Assembly (NCBI GenBank): GCA_022071965.1
Contig: JAJVIQ010000004.1
Location: forward strand, 240,190-304,189
Direction: 5' to 3'
Source: Gammaproteobacteria bacterium
Lineage (GTDB): Bacteria; Pseudomonadota; Gammaproteobacteria; JAJPIJ01
Length of the DNA stretch: 64,000 bases
Shown: positions 8,534-18,125 of the stretch, piece after piece
How the letters are laid out: the number at the start of each line of letters is the position of its first letter
How positions within the stretch are numbered: the first letter of the stretch is position 1
Position numbers and translations under genes: made by a program
The notes under the pieces: generated by a model
What the model was told of the DNA's origin: nothing
What the model saw: only the letters and a program-made list of their open reading frames with translations
The model's database searches: none

Positions 8534-10426
8534 GTGAACAGCGGCAGCCGTCACGACCACAAGGCCAGCCTGTCGGCGCTCATGCTGGGCGCACTGGGCG
8601 TCGTCTACGGCGACATCGGTACCAGCCCCCTGTACGCCCTGCGCGAGTGCTTCCTCGCCACCCACCACGCGCTGGCCGTCGACGAGGCCAACGTCCTCGG
8701 GGTGCTGTCGGTGATCTTCTGGGTGCTCATCCTCGTCATCTCCATCGAGTACGTGGCCTTCATCCTGCGCGCCGACAACCGGGGCGAGGGCGGCATACTG
8801 GCCCTGACGGCGCTGGTGGTCGGACGGACCCGCAAGGAATCCGTCACCAAGCCGCTGTTCATCTTCCTCGGCCTCGTCGGCGCCGCGCTGCTGTTCGCCG
8901 ACGCCATGATCACACCGGCCATCTCGGTGTTGAGCGCGGTCGAGGGGCTGGAGGTCGAGACCGCGCTGTTCAAGCCGTTCGTGGTCCCGATCGCCGTCAC
9001 CATCCTCGTGGTGCTCTACCTCTCGCAGCGCTACGGTTCGGCGCGGATCGGCGCGGTGTTCGGCCCGGTGATGATGCTGTGGTTCACGACGCTCGGCATC
9101 GTCGGCATCGCTCAGATCATCCAGGAACCGCACGTGCTGCGCGCGCTCAATCCGGCCCACGCCGTGTCGTTTTTCATGGCAAACCATTGGGTGGCGTTCA
9201 AGGTCATGGGCTCCGTGTTCCTGGTCGTCACCGGCGGCGAGGCCCTTTACGCCGACATGGGGCATTTCGGCCGCAGGCCGATCCAGTATGCCTGGTTCGG
9301 CCTCGTGCTGCCGGGACTCGTCCTGAACTACTTCGGCCAGGGCGCGCTGCTGCTGCGTTCCCCGGGGGTGCTGGAGAGCCTGTTCTATCAGGCCGTGCCG
9401 CCCTGGGGTCTGCTGCCGATGGTGGCGCTGGCCACCGTCGCCACCGTGATCGCCTCGCAGGCGGTGATCTCCGGGGCATTCTCGGTCGCCAATCAGGGCA
9501 TACAACTCGGTTTCGTTCCGCGTCTGACCATCATGCAGACCTCGGCAAAGGCGATCGGCCAGATCTACGTGCCGGCGATCAACTGGGTCTTCATGCTCGG
9601 TACGCTCGGCCTGGTGCTCAGCTTCGGCGAATCGGGGAGACTGGCCGCCGCCTACGGCGTGGCGGTGTCGACGACCATGCTGGCCACCACGCTGTTCCTT
9701 TTCTTCGTCGCGCGCCGGGTCTGGAAGTGGTCGGTGCCGGCGTCGATCCTCCTGGCCATCCCGTTCCTGTGCATCGATCTCACCTTTTTCACCTCCAATC
9801 TGTTGAAGATCCCCGCCGGCGGCTGGCTGCCGGTCGTCTTCGCGGTGCTCATATACTTCGCGATGGATACCTGGAAGACGGGCCGTGATCTCCTGCAGAC
9901 CAAGCTCGCCGAGGAGCACTTCGCCGTCGATCTGTTCCTGGCCAGCATCGCCGGGGGCGGGCCGACGCGGGTCGGAGGAACGGCGGTGTTCCTCACCGCC
10001 GACTCCGGCGGCGTGCCGCGCTCACTGCTGCACAACCTCAAGCACAACAAGGTGCTGCACGAGACGGTGGTGCTGCTGACGGTGGAGACGGAGCGCATAC
10101 CCCTTGTGCCGGCAAGCGAGCGCATGGAGTTCGAAACGCTGGGCATGGGCCTGCACAGAATGCGGCTGAACTACGGCTTCCTCGAGCGGCCCGACGTCCC
10201 CGCGGCGCTGGAGGCCGTGGATCCGGCCATGTTCAGGTACGACCTGATGGACACCACGTTCTTCCTCGGCCGCGAGACGATCATCGTCGCCACGGATGGG
10301 GCGCGCATGATGCGATGGCGCCGCAGGCTGTTCGCGGTGATGGCGCGCAACGCCCTGAGCGCGACGAGCTTCTTCCGGTTGCCGGTCAACCGGGTGGTGG
10401 AGGTCGGCTACCAGATCGAGTTGTAG
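8534..10426 (+). CDS. kup: Low-affinity potassium uptake protein Kup
   Basis: A proton-coupled K+ importer of the HAK/KUP/KT family in the inner membrane (630 aa from this start). The diagnostic block LGALGVVYGDIGTSPLYAL is near the N-terminus and is followed by about 12 membrane segments (ADNRGEGGILAL, FADAMITPAISVLSAVEG, GGEALYADMGHFG). A soluble C-terminal tail of ~180 residues is typical. The start is uncertain: an ATG at 8435 adds 33 residues unlike the family. GTG at 8534 leaves about 13 residues before the conserved block, as in E. coli Kup (622 aa). Neither has a clear ribosome-binding site. The gene is convergent with motB. Confidence 0.9.
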   Translation: MNSGSRHDHKASLSALMLGALGVVYGDIGTSPLYALRECFLATHHALAVDEANVLGVLSVIFWVLILVISIEYVAFILRADNRGEGGILALTALVVGRTRKESVTKPLFIFLGLVGAALLFADAMITPAISVLSAVEGLEVETALFKPFVVPIAVTILVVLYLSQRYGSARIGAVFGPVMMLWFTTLGIVGIAQIIQEPHVLRALNPAHAVSFFMANHWVAFKVMGSVFLVVTGGEALYADMGHFGRRPIQYAWFGLVLPGLVLNYFGQGALLLRSPGVLESLFYQAVPPWGLLPMVALATVATVIASQAVISGAFSVANQGIQLGFVPRLTIMQTSAKAIGQIYVPAINWVFMLGTLGLVLSFGESGRLAAAYGVAVSTTMLATTLFLFFVARRVWKWSVPASILLAIPFLCIDLTFFTSNLLKIPAGGWLPVVFAVLIYFAMDTWKTGRDLLQTKLAEEHFAVDLFLASIAGGGPTRVGGTAVFLTADSGGVPRSLLHNLKHNKVLHETVVLLTVETERIPLVPASERMEFETLGMGLHRMRLNYGFLERPDVPAALEAVDPAMFRYDLMDTTFFLGRETIIVATDGARMMRWRRRLFAVMARNALSATSFFRLPVNRVVEVGYQIEL

Positions 10427-10475
10427 GAGCCACGCTGCCTGGACCGCCACCCTGATACGCGGTCAGCCCTTCGGC

Positions 10476-11513
10476 TCAGGCATCGGTGTTCCCGGCGTTC
10501 TTCGTGCGCGTGGCGCTCGCAGCGGATGGCTTCGTGGTCTTTTTCTTCGTCTCATCCGCGGCCGGCCTCTTCGCCGCGCCCGGCGCCGGCGTGTTGTTCG
10601 CCTCGGGTACGGCGGCGCCTTCACCTTCGGAGACGGCCTTCTCGGTGTCCTTGTTCATGACCACGATGCTGATCCGACGATTGATCGGGTTGTAGGGGTT
10701 CTTCCTGTCGAACAGCACCGAGTCGCTCAGTCCGACGACGCGGCCGATCTTCGCCTCGCCCAATCCGGCCTCCACCAGCGTGCGGCGCGCGGCATTGGCG
10801 CGATCGGCGGACAGCTCCCAGTTGCTGTAGCCGTCGGTGCTCGCGAACGGCGTGCGATCGGTGTGACCGGAGATGCTGATCCGGTTGCCCGACTTGTTGA
10901 TGACGCGCGAGATCTCCCTGAGGATGGTCTGGGTGTAGCTCTTCAGGTTGGCGCTTCCGCTGTCGAACATGGGCCGGTTCTCCTTGTCGACGATCTGGAT
11001 GCGCAACCCTTCGCTGGTGATGTCCAGCAGCAGCTGGTCCTTGTAGGGGGCCAGCGCCTGGCCCGCCTCGATGCTCTTCTTCAGATCCTCGAGGAGGGAT
11101 TCCATCTCGTCGCGTTCCTTCCTGCGGGCCATCTCCTCGAGCTCCTCGGCGGTGATGTCCTCCAGGGTGGCCTTGCCGGCGCTGGCGTCGTCGCTTTCGG
11201 TCTCGATCTCGCCGGGCTTGTTGTGCTGCATAGGGTTCATGCCTTCGCCGGTGGGGATGTCCATCTCCCCGCCGTGCTCGATCATGCTGTTGCTCGCGCC
11301 GCCGGGGCCGGGCACTGCGCTGGGGTTGTTGAAATAGTCCGAGATGGCGGCCTTCTGCTCGGGGGTGGTCGAGCCGAGCAGCCACATCAGCATGAAGAAG
11401 GCCATCATGGCCGTCACGAAGTCCGCGAACGCGACCTTCCACGAGCCGCCGTGATGGCCGTGCCCGCCCTTCTTGATCCGCTTGATGATGATCGGCTGGT
11501 TGTCGTTCGCCAT
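10476..11513 (-). CDS. motB: Flagellar motor stator protein MotB
   Basis: The stator subunit that anchors the motor to peptidoglycan (345 aa). A single N-terminal membrane helix (residues ~25-48, WKVAFADFVTAMMAFF) contains Asp31, matching the proton-accepting Asp32 of E. coli MotB. A periplasmic linker rich in acidic and helical sequence follows. The C-terminal OmpA/MotB domain shows ISISGHTDRTPFAS and NWELSADRANAARRTL. The tail is Ala/Lys/Thr-rich and low-complexity. GGGGAG lies 5 bases before the ATG. It follows motA on the same strand with a 36-base gap, and the pair forms the stator. Confidence 0.95.
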   Translation of the reverse strand: MANDNQPIIIKRIKKGGHGHHGGSWKVAFADFVTAMMAFFMLMWLLGSTTPEQKAAISDYFNNPSAVPGPGGASNSMIEHGGEMDIPTGEGMNPMQHNKPGEIETESDDASAGKATLEDITAEELEEMARRKERDEMESLLEDLKKSIEAGQALAPYKDQLLLDITSEGLRIQIVDKENRPMFDSGSANLKSYTQTILREISRVINKSGNRISISGHTDRTPFASTDGYSNWELSADRANAARRTLVEAGLGEAKIGRVVGLSDSVLFDRKNPYNPINRRISIVVMNKDTEKAVSEGEGAAVPEANNTPAPGAAKRPAADETKKKTTKPSAASATRTKNAGNTDA

Positions 11514-11549
11514 GGCGTCTCCCCGTTACCGCCTGCTCGCCGGCGCGAT

Positions 11550-12404
11550 CTACTTCTTCTGCTTTACGTGCGCTTCCAGTTCCCTGAAGCTCGGCCGTTC
11601 GTTGGAGTAGATGGCCTTGCGCCCGAATTCCACCGCGACCTGCGGCGCGTAGCCCTGCAGGGAGGCGACGATCGTGGTCTTCAGGCACTTGTAGAACTGG
11701 GATTCATCGCGGCCGATGTGATCCATCAGCGAGGAGAACGGACCGAAGAAGCCGTAGGCGAACAGGATGCCGAGCAGCGTGCCGACCAGCGCCACGGCGA
11801 CGTGGTGACCGAGCTCCTCCGGCGGCCCGCCGAGGTGGCTCATGGTGATGACGATGCCGAGCACGGCGGCAACGATACCAAAGCCGGGCAGACCGTCGGC
11901 GATGCGCGACACGGCGGCGGGAACCTGATGGGCCTCCTCGTGGTGCGTCTCCAGCTCCACCTCCATCAGATTCTCCAGCTCGATGGCATTCATGTTGCCG
12001 CCCACCATCATCCGCAGATAATCGGTGATGAAGTCCACGACATGATGATCCTTCTGGATCGTCGGGTATTTCTTGAAGATGGCGCTTTTCTCGGGCTCCT
12101 CGACGTCCGTCTCCAGCGCCATCAGACCCTCCTTGCGGGCCTTGGTCAGCAGGTCGTACATGAGCGCGAGCGCGTCCATGTACAGCGGCTTCCTGTACCT
12201 GGAGCCCCGGAACAGCGCCCCGAAACCCCTGAGCACCGATTTGATGATCTTGAAGGGGTTGGAGATGATGAAGGCGCCGATGGCCGCGCCGAGGATGACC
12301 AGCAGCTCCAGCGGCTGGATGATGGCGCCGATGTGCCCGCCCGACAGGACGAAGCCTGACAGGATGCAGCCCATCATCACGATGATCCCGCCGATAACGT
12401 TCAT
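11550..12404 (-). CDS. motA: Flagellar motor stator protein MotA
   Basis: The proton-channel stator subunit (284 aa, near the family's usual length). It has four predicted membrane segments with a large cytoplasmic loop after the second. LPGFGIVAAVLGIVITM and FAYGFFGPFSSLM contain the two conserved channel prolines (E. coli Pro173 and Pro222 equivalents). It works with MotB, the next gene, to convert proton flow into flagellar rotation. A good FliA-type promoter lies 43-69 bases upstream of the ATG, so expression is probably late-class flagellar. No other flagellar gene lies in the window. Confidence 0.95.
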   Translation of the reverse strand: MNVIGGIIVMMGCILSGFVLSGGHIGAIIQPLELLVILGAAIGAFIISNPFKIIKSVLRGFGALFRGSRYRKPLYMDALALMYDLLTKARKEGLMALETDVEEPEKSAIFKKYPTIQKDHHVVDFITDYLRMMVGGNMNAIELENLMEVELETHHEEAHQVPAAVSRIADGLPGFGIVAAVLGIVITMSHLGGPPEELGHHVAVALVGTLLGILFAYGFFGPFSSLMDHIGRDESQFYKCLKTTIVASLQGYAPQVAVEFGRKAIYSNERPSFRELEAHVKQKK

Positions 12405-12446
12405 ATTCCCCTGTCCCCACGTCTCGCTGACAGATAACCGTTGAAT

Positions 12447-12473
12447 ATATCGGCGCTATCGGCCGTTTCTTGA
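12447..12473 (-). promoter_or_regulatory. FliA (sigma28)-type promoter of motAB
   Basis: On the minus strand TCAAGAAA (12473-12466) is followed by exactly 11 bases and then GCCGATAT (12454-12447). The sigma28 consensus is TAAAGTTT-N11-GCCGATAA, so the -10 matches at seven of eight positions and the spacing is exact. Distance to the motA ATG is 42 bases, suitable for a promoter and short leader. Confidence 0.7.
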
Positions 12474-12654
12474 CACGTGGATTGGGCGCGCCGGGGGCAT
12501 CTTGCGCCCGGGACGGCGCGGGCATCCTCCGGCGGCGCCTCCGCCCCGCGGAGCGACGGCGGCCCGCCCGGCGCCCAGCCCCTTCAGCTTCCTTGTGCGC
12601 GGGCGTTCGCGTTACACTCGCCAAGGGGTGTTTCAGCGGGGGGGAATCCATAAC

Positions 12655-14058
12655 GTGAACAAGATCTTCCGTACCAAGCATCTGACACCGGACACCCATG
12701 GCCACAGCGGGTTGCGGCAGTGCCTGACGGCCTTCGATCTGACCTTGCTGGGCGTGGGCGCCATCATCGGTACCGGCATCTTCGTGCTGACCGGCATCGC
12801 CGCGGCAACCCAGTCCGGCCCGGCGGTGGTCCTCTCGTTCATCGTCTCGGGCATCGCCTGCACCTTCGCGGCGCTGTCCTACGCCGAGCTGTCATCGAGC
12901 GTGGGCGGCTGCGGCAGCGCCTATGGCTACAGCTACGCCGCATTTGGCGAGATCTTCGCCTGGATCATCGGCTGGGACCTGATACTCGAATACGGCGTGG
13001 CGGTCGCGGCGGTGGCCAACGGCTGGTCGGGTTACTTCGGCAAGGTGCTGGGGCTGATGGGTTTCGCGATCCCGGAGATGTGGACCAAGGCGCCGTCCAC
13101 GGGCGGCTACGTGAACCTGCCGGCGGTGGGTATCGTCTTCCTGCTGATGGTGCTGCTCATCATCGGGGTGAAGGAGAGCGCGCGCACCAATGCGATAGCC
13201 GTGGTCATCAAGCTGGCGACCATCGCCGTTTTCCTCGCGGTGGCCGTGTTCAACATTCATCCGGAGAACTGGTCGCCGTTCATGCCGTTCGGCTGGTTCG
13301 GCCACGGCGAGGACGGCAGACCCATCGGCGTGCTCGCGGGCGCCTCGCTGGTGTTTTTCGCCTATGTCGGCTTCGACGCCGTGTCCACGGCCGCGGAGGA
13401 GGCGAGCAATCCGAAGCGCGATCTGCCGATCGGCATCATCGGCTCGCTGCTGTTCTGCACGATCATCTATATCGTGGTCTCGGGCCTCCTGACCGGCATG
13501 GTGTCCTACACCTCGCTCAACGTCTCCTATCCGGTGGCCTACGCGCTGGAGCAGGTCGGCGTGCGCTGGGCCTCTGCGCTGGTAGCGACGGGCGCCTTCA
13601 TGGGCCTGACCACCGTGATGCTGGTGCTCTATTATGGACTGACGCGCATCCTGTTCGCGATGGGACGCGACGGGCTGCTGCCGCCATACCTGGGGCACGT
13701 CAACCCGCGCACCCGGACGCCGGTGCGTGTGATCGCCATCTGCGGCGTGATCATCATGGTGATCGCCGGCTTCATCCCGCTGGGCGAGCTGGCCGAGCTG
13801 GTGAACATCGGCACGCTGGCGGCCTTCGTGATGGTCTGCATCGGCGTGATCGTGCTGCGCCGGACCCGGCCCGACATGCATCGCCCGTTCGTCACACCGT
13901 GGAGCCCGCTCTTCCCGCTGCTGGGGGCGCTGTCGTGCGGCGCGCTGATGGCCTTTCTGCCCGTGCACACCTGGGAGCGGTTCGTCATCTGGCTGGTGAT
14001 CGGCATGGTGATCTATTTCGGCTACTCGGTTCGTCACAGCCGGCTCGCGGCCGCCTGA
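12655..14058 (+). CDS. APC-family amino acid permease
   Basis: An inner-membrane amino acid transporter of the amino acid-polyamine-organocation superfamily, cationic amino acid transporter branch (467 aa from this start, ~12 hydrophobic segments). Segment 1 holds the substrate-binding glycine motif GVGAIIGTGIFVLTGIAA. FFAYVGFDAVSTAAEEASNP and YYGLTRILFAMGRDGLLP are further family blocks. I chose GTG at 12655 (reading MNKIFRTKHL) because it starts just before the conserved N-terminus; the frame is open further upstream but that sequence is low-complexity. Substrate is unknown. It is divergent from motAB and convergent with mtgA (16-base gap). Confidence 0.85.
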   Translation: MNKIFRTKHLTPDTHGHSGLRQCLTAFDLTLLGVGAIIGTGIFVLTGIAAATQSGPAVVLSFIVSGIACTFAALSYAELSSSVGGCGSAYGYSYAAFGEIFAWIIGWDLILEYGVAVAAVANGWSGYFGKVLGLMGFAIPEMWTKAPSTGGYVNLPAVGIVFLLMVLLIIGVKESARTNAIAVVIKLATIAVFLAVAVFNIHPENWSPFMPFGWFGHGEDGRPIGVLAGASLVFFAYVGFDAVSTAAEEASNPKRDLPIGIIGSLLFCTIIYIVVSGLLTGMVSYTSLNVSYPVAYALEQVGVRWASALVATGAFMGLTTVMLVLYYGLTRILFAMGRDGLLPPYLGHVNPRTRTPVRVIAICGVIIMVIAGFIPLGELAELVNIGTLAAFVMVCIGVIVLRRTRPDMHRPFVTPWSPLFPLLGALSCGALMAFLPVHTWERFVIWLVIGMVIYFGYSVRHSRLAAA

Positions 14059-14074
14059 GCGGCGGTGCCCGCGC

Positions 14075-14791
14075 CTAGAGCTCATCGAGATAGGCCACGC
14101 CGCCCAATTGCCGCATCTGGCGCATGATCCAGGCGCGTCGATCCAGTACGTAGCGCGACGGGGCCTGGACGCGCAGGCGCCGCGGATTCGGAAGCACGGC
14201 CGCCAGCAGCGCGGCGTCGCCGGCGCTGAGCGAGCCTGGCGGGCGGTGCAGCAGGTAGGTCGAGGCCGCCGGCACGCCGTAGACCCCGTCGTCGAACTGG
14301 GCGATGTTCAGATAGACCTCCAGCGTGCGGCGCTTGCTCCAGGTCATTTCGATCAGCGCCGTGAACCACGCCTCGAGCCCCTTGCGAACCATGCTCTTGC
14401 CCGGCCAGAGGAACAGGTTCTTCGCGACCTGCTGGGAGATGGTGCTGGCGCCGCGCATGGTGCCGTCGCGCTGATTGCGCTTCCACGCCCTGCGTATGGC
14501 CTGCAGATCGAAGCCGGCGTGATGGGGGAAGAGCTGATCCTCCGCGGCGATCACCGCCAGCGCGGCGTTCGGCGAGATCTTCTCCCAGTCGAGCCAGACG
14601 TAGCGGGTGCGGTAATCCTCGCGGCCGCCGCGGAGCGCCTGCCATTTCGCCCGCAGCATGAATGCGCTCGTGGGCGGGTCGAGGTGGCGCAATACCAGCA
14701 CCGGGCCGGCCGTCATGACCAGGAATACGCACAGCGCCACGGCGATCCATCGCCAGGGGCGAAATCGTCTCGGGCTTCTTCGGCGCGCCAT
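14075..14791 (-). CDS. mtgA: Monofunctional biosynthetic peptidoglycan transglycosylase MtgA
   Basis: Polymerises lipid II into glycan strands without a transpeptidase domain (238 aa, GT51 family). One N-terminal membrane anchor is at residues ~14-33. GT51 motifs are present: ALAVIAAEDQLFPHHAGFD with the catalytic Glu, GASTISQQVAKNLFLWPGKS, and WSKRRTLEVYLNIAQFDDG. Where enterobacterial proteins have NxAEFG, this one has NIAQFDD, a mild divergence. The ATG at 14791 gives a family-typical length; an in-frame ATG at 14827 is an alternative, and the longer open frame to 15052 overlaps the divergent rlmM gene. Confidence 0.92.
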   Translation of the reverse strand: MARRRSPRRFRPWRWIAVALCVFLVMTAGPVLVLRHLDPPTSAFMLRAKWQALRGGREDYRTRYVWLDWEKISPNAALAVIAAEDQLFPHHAGFDLQAIRRAWKRNQRDGTMRGASTISQQVAKNLFLWPGKSMVRKGLEAWFTALIEMTWSKRRTLEVYLNIAQFDDGVYGVPAASTYLLHRPPGSLSAGDAALLAAVLPNPRRLRVQAPSRYVLDRRAWIMRQMRQLGGVAYLDEL

Positions 14792-14940
14792 CGCGCGCCG
14801 GCGTGTTCGATCCGGGTCCGGGTGCATCGGGCGAAACGGGAGGTGGCCGGCGTACGCGTGCTGATTCGGGGTCCATGCAAGTGCGCGGGGCGCACGCAAC
14901 CGCTTAGCGCCCGCGGGTACCGCCGCCATTCTATCGCCCC

Positions 14941-16002
14941 ATGAGGAGGATTGTGTGCTCCTGCCGCGCCGGATTCGAGCGCGACTGTCGCGAGGAATTC
15001 GGGCAACGGGCGCTGGCGCGCGGCATGACGTCGCTGCCGGGGGCGTCGACACCCGGGGCCGGATTCATCGTCATCGGCGCGGCCGACTCCGAGACCGATG
15101 AGAAGCTGTTGCGCGTGCTGCGCGAGCCGTGGCCGGTGTTCGCCCGGCAGTCGATGCTCGCGCACGCGTGGTTGCCGGGGCTCCCCGCCCATGATCGGGT
15201 GAGCGCGATCCTGGCCACGGCCGCCGAAATGCGTCAGTGCGTGAGCGAGGTGTGGGTGGAGACCGCCGATGCGGAGGCGACCCGCCCGCTCATGCCGCTG
15301 TGCCGCGGCCTGGAATATCATCTGCGAACCGCGCTCGCGAAAGGCGGACTGTTGCGGCACGATGCCGCGCTGCCCCGCCTGCACGTCTTTCTCGCCACCT
15401 CGACGAGCGCCTACCTGGGCCACGCGGATCCGCGCCACAGCTCGCCCTGGCCGATGGGGATCCCGCGCCTGCGCATGCCGCGCGCGGCCCCGAGCCGTTC
15501 GGTGCTGAAGCTCGAGGAGGCGCTGCGGGTGTTCCTGACGGAGGAGGAGCGCCACCGCAGCCTCCGGCCGGGCATGCTCGCCGTCGACCTCGGCGCGGCG
15601 CCGGGCGGATGGAGCTGGCTGCTCGCGCGCCACGGCATGCGGGTGATCGCCGTCGACAATGGCCGACTCGCGGAGGCCGTCCTCGCGACCGGACAGGTCG
15701 AGCACCGGCGCGAGGACGGCTTCGCGTTCCGCCCGCGCAGGAGGGTCGACTGGATGGTCTGCGACATCGTCGAGCAGCCCTCGCGCGTGGCGCAGCGCGT
15801 GAGCCGGTGGTTCGCGCGGTCCTGGTGCCGGCAGGCGATCTTCAATCTCAAGCTGCCGATGAAGCGGCGCTACGAGGCGGTGATGCAGGCGCGCGCCGTC
15901 ATCGAGCGGGCGATGTCCGGGCGAAAGTTCGAGCTGCAGTTCCGCCAGCTCTATCACGATCGCGAGGAGGTCACCGGTTTCTACCGCGACCTGCAAGGCT
16001 GA
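14941..16002 (+). CDS. rlmM: 23S rRNA C2498 2'-O-ribose methyltransferase RlmM
   Basis: A SAM-dependent methyltransferase that modifies C2498 of 23S rRNA (353 aa, close to E. coli RlmM). The N-terminal THUMP-like part starts MRRIVCSCRAGFERDC, aligning with the E. coli start. The Rossmann methyltransferase domain has VDLGAAPGGWSW near residue 217, MVCDIVEQP with the conserved Asp, and FNLKLPMKRRYE with the catalytic-type Lys. The gene ends TGATG, overlapping the start of the next gene, so translation is probably coupled. Confidence 0.93.
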   Translation: MRRIVCSCRAGFERDCREEFGQRALARGMTSLPGASTPGAGFIVIGAADSETDEKLLRVLREPWPVFARQSMLAHAWLPGLPAHDRVSAILATAAEMRQCVSEVWVETADAEATRPLMPLCRGLEYHLRTALAKGGLLRHDAALPRLHVFLATSTSAYLGHADPRHSSPWPMGIPRLRMPRAAPSRSVLKLEEALRVFLTEEERHRSLRPGMLAVDLGAAPGGWSWLLARHGMRVIAVDNGRLAEAVLATGQVEHRREDGFAFRPRRRVDWMVCDIVEQPSRVAQRVSRWFARSWCRQAIFNLKLPMKRRYEAVMQARAVIERAMSGRKFELQFRQLYHDREEVTGFYRDLQG

Positions 16003-17084
16003 TGCGGGCAAGAACGCTGTACGTCGCGATCACCTACCACGGCTACGGGCACATCGCCCAGACCGCGCCCGTGGTCAACGCGCTGTGCGCGCGCCGGCCC
16101 GATGTGCGCGTTGTCGTGGAATCCGCGGCGCCGCGGGCGGTGCTCTCGAATCATTTCCACGCGCCGTTCGAGCACGTGGAATGCGGCACGGATTTCGGCA
16201 TGGTCATGCACGACTCGCTGGATGTGAACGCGCCCGCGAGTCACGCGCGCTACCTCGCACAGCTCGCCCGCTGGGAGGAGGAGATCGAGGCGTCGCTGGA
16301 TCGGCTGCGCCGGCACCGTCCGTCTCTGCTGCTCGGCAACGTGCCGTACATCCCGTTGCTCGCAGCCCGTCGATACGGCTGCCCGGCGATCGCGCTGTGC
16401 TCGCTCAACTGGGCGGAGATCTATCTGCCGTATTGCGCGCCCTCCCCGGGCGCTGCGGAGGTGCATGCACGTCTGCTCGAGGCCTATGCCTCGGCACGTG
16501 CATTCATCCGCCCGGCACCGAGCATGCCGATGCCGACGCTGGCCAACACCCTCGCTGTCGGGCCGGTCGCACGCATCGGCCGGCGCGATCCGGCACGCCT
16601 GAAGGCACGCCTCGGACTCGCCGCCGGCACGCGGACCGTGGCCGTGTTCATGGGTGGAGTCCCGACGCCGCTGCCGCTGGCGCGCTGGCCCCGGCATGCG
16701 GGCGTGCACTGGCTGGTAGGCGGCAGCGACTGCCCGGAGCGGCCTGACATGTCGCCGCTCGATCGAACCGGCATGCCCTACATCGATGTCGTGACGAGTT
16801 GCGATGCGCTGATCACGAAGCCCGGATACGGCGGCTTCGCCGAGGCTGCGTGCAATGCCATACCCGTGCTCTACGTCGAACGCGAGGGATGGCCGGAGTC
16901 GCCGTACCTCGTGACCTGGCTGGCGCGGCATGCGCGCTGCCTGGTGCTCGATCGGGCGGCGCTCGCGACCGGTGCGGTGATGGCGCGGCTCCGGCGGCTG
17001 TGGGCCATGCCGGCCCCGCCGGCGGTGCCGCCCGGCGGCATCGCGGAGGCCGTCGGGCACCTGGAGGCGGCGCTCGGCGGATGA
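16002..17084 (+). CDS. Glycosyltransferase-like protein (UDP-glycosyltransferase/MurG-type fold)
   Basis: A 360-residue soluble protein with the two-Rossmann-domain layout of GT-B glycosyltransferases. The N-terminus reads LYVAITYHGYGHIAQTAPVVNAL, the usual GxGHxxP-like loop. The C-terminal donor-side region has VVTSCDALITKPGYGG and FAEAACNAIPVLYVER, resembling the nucleotide-sugar motif of MurG/UGT enzymes and the N-terminal domain of arabinokinase-like proteins. The ATG overlaps the rlmM stop by one base. Whether it is an active transferase and on which substrate is unknown. Confidence 0.65.
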   Translation: MRARTLYVAITYHGYGHIAQTAPVVNALCARRPDVRVVVESAAPRAVLSNHFHAPFEHVECGTDFGMVMHDSLDVNAPASHARYLAQLARWEEEIEASLDRLRRHRPSLLLGNVPYIPLLAARRYGCPAIALCSLNWAEIYLPYCAPSPGAAEVHARLLEAYASARAFIRPAPSMPMPTLANTLAVGPVARIGRRDPARLKARLGLAAGTRTVAVFMGGVPTPLPLARWPRHAGVHWLVGGSDCPERPDMSPLDRTGMPYIDVVTSCDALITKPGYGGFAEAACNAIPVLYVEREGWPESPYLVTWLARHARCLVLDRAALATGAVMARLRRLWAMPAPPAVPPGGIAEAVGHLEAALGG

Positions 17085-17145
17085 GGGGGTGGGGGGTATG
17101 GGCGGCGACGGCCCGCCAGGGCCGCCGCCGCGATGGTGTGCGAAA

Positions 17146-17466
17146 TCAGCTCGCTGCGACCTTCTTCAGCCTCATCTGCCCCTTGGCCTGCTCGTCGTGA
17201 GCCGGGTCCATCCCGGATTTCAGCGCCGTCGTGCCGACCTTCACGATCGGATTGTCGAGCGACAGGAAGCTCATTTTCCAACACGCGTCCATCATCGATA
17301 GCTGGATCTCCATCCAGTTCTTCCAGGCGTCGAAACCCATCCGGTACAGGGTGCCGACGCTGCCGGCATCGCCCCACGCCCCCCACTGAGTCTCGGCCAG
17401 ACGCATGGTGCGTTCCATGAACTGGGTCATCTCGGCCATGGATTTCGACGTGTCAGTCGTCGTCAT
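17146..17466 (-). CDS. Small helical, phasin-like protein of unknown function
   Basis: A 106-residue soluble protein, mostly predicted helix, rich in Met, Trp and Ala (AEMTQFMERTMRLAETQWGAWG, read in two pieces around residue 20; GFDAWKNWMEIQLSMMDACW). The composition and helix pattern recall phasins or other granule-surface helical proteins, but no diagnostic motif is present. I chose the internal ATG because a strong AGGAGG lies ~7 bases ahead; an upstream ATG at 17490 overlaps the region before that site. It precedes the host-attachment-family gene's stop on the same strand but is separated by >120 bases. Confidence 0.6.
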   Translation of the reverse strand: MTTTDTSKSMAEMTQFMERTMRLAETQWGAWGDAGSVGTLYRMGFDAWKNWMEIQLSMMDACWKMSFLSLDNPIVKVGTTALKSGMDPAHDEQAKGQMRLKKVAAS

Positions 17467-17589
17467 GATATGGACCTCCTCGTTTTGCATTGCTTGGCGT
17501 CCGAGCCGGTGGGAATACCACCCCCGTCCCAGGGGGCGGAAGGAAGCCGGGGCCGTTCGGCGACCGCGACGGACACCCGGTGCCTCGAA

Positions 17590-18030
17590 TCATTCGCTCG
17601 TCGCCCTCAGATGAGTGCTGATGGCCGTCGGATCCAGGCGCACGAGGTCCTGATTGAGCGTCCTGACGATCCGATCGATCGAGTTGGCGCTCAGTCTCTT
17701 GCGAAGCTCGCCGAGAAAGCGCGGCGCGGCGACGATGATCAGTTGTTCGAACTGTCCCTGCGCACGCGCCTCGTCGATGCGCTCGGCGACCTCGTGGGCG
17801 AACATCTGCATCTGATGCTCATCCGGGTCATTGCGCGTCTCGTAGGAGTGATGCACCGAGCCGCTCGCCGAGCTGAACGTGCGGCCGGGGCGATCCTGCG
17901 TGAGCTCGCGCGTGGGTGTCCTGCCTTCCGGGTTGACGAGATCGGCGATCTCCTGCAGCTGGCCATCGGCGCCCATGCGGGAGAAGAAGCGCGCTCGCGC
18001 GGAATCGGCAACCACGACCCACTGACGCAT
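17590..18030 (-). CDS. Host-attachment-family protein (Host_attach, PF10116 type)
   Basis: A 146-residue protein matching the family first described as needed for Agrobacterium attachment to host cells. The start [16 protein letters not shown] and the middle [18 protein letters not shown] are characteristic; the C-terminus ends in [13 protein letters not shown]. The fold is related to eRF1/Pelota domain 1-like proteins, so an RNA- or stress-related role is possible, but the molecular function is not established. A GGAGGGGAG ribosome-binding site precedes the ATG. It is divergent from purE. Confidence 0.8.
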   Translation of the reverse strand: MRQWVVVADSARARFFSRMGADGQLQEIADLVNPEGRTPTRELTQDRPGRTFSSASGSVHHSYETRNDPDEHQMQMFAHEVAERIDEARAQGQFEQLIIVAAPRFLGELRKRLSANSIDRIVRTLNQDLVRLDPTAISTHLRATSE

Positions 18031-18125
18031 GCAATACTCCCCTCCAACGTAGAAGTAGAATGAGTACGGGAAGCTGCCAATCCGGGCGGCCCGGTCCCTG
18101 GTCCGGATCGCCCGCGCGGCCCCGT

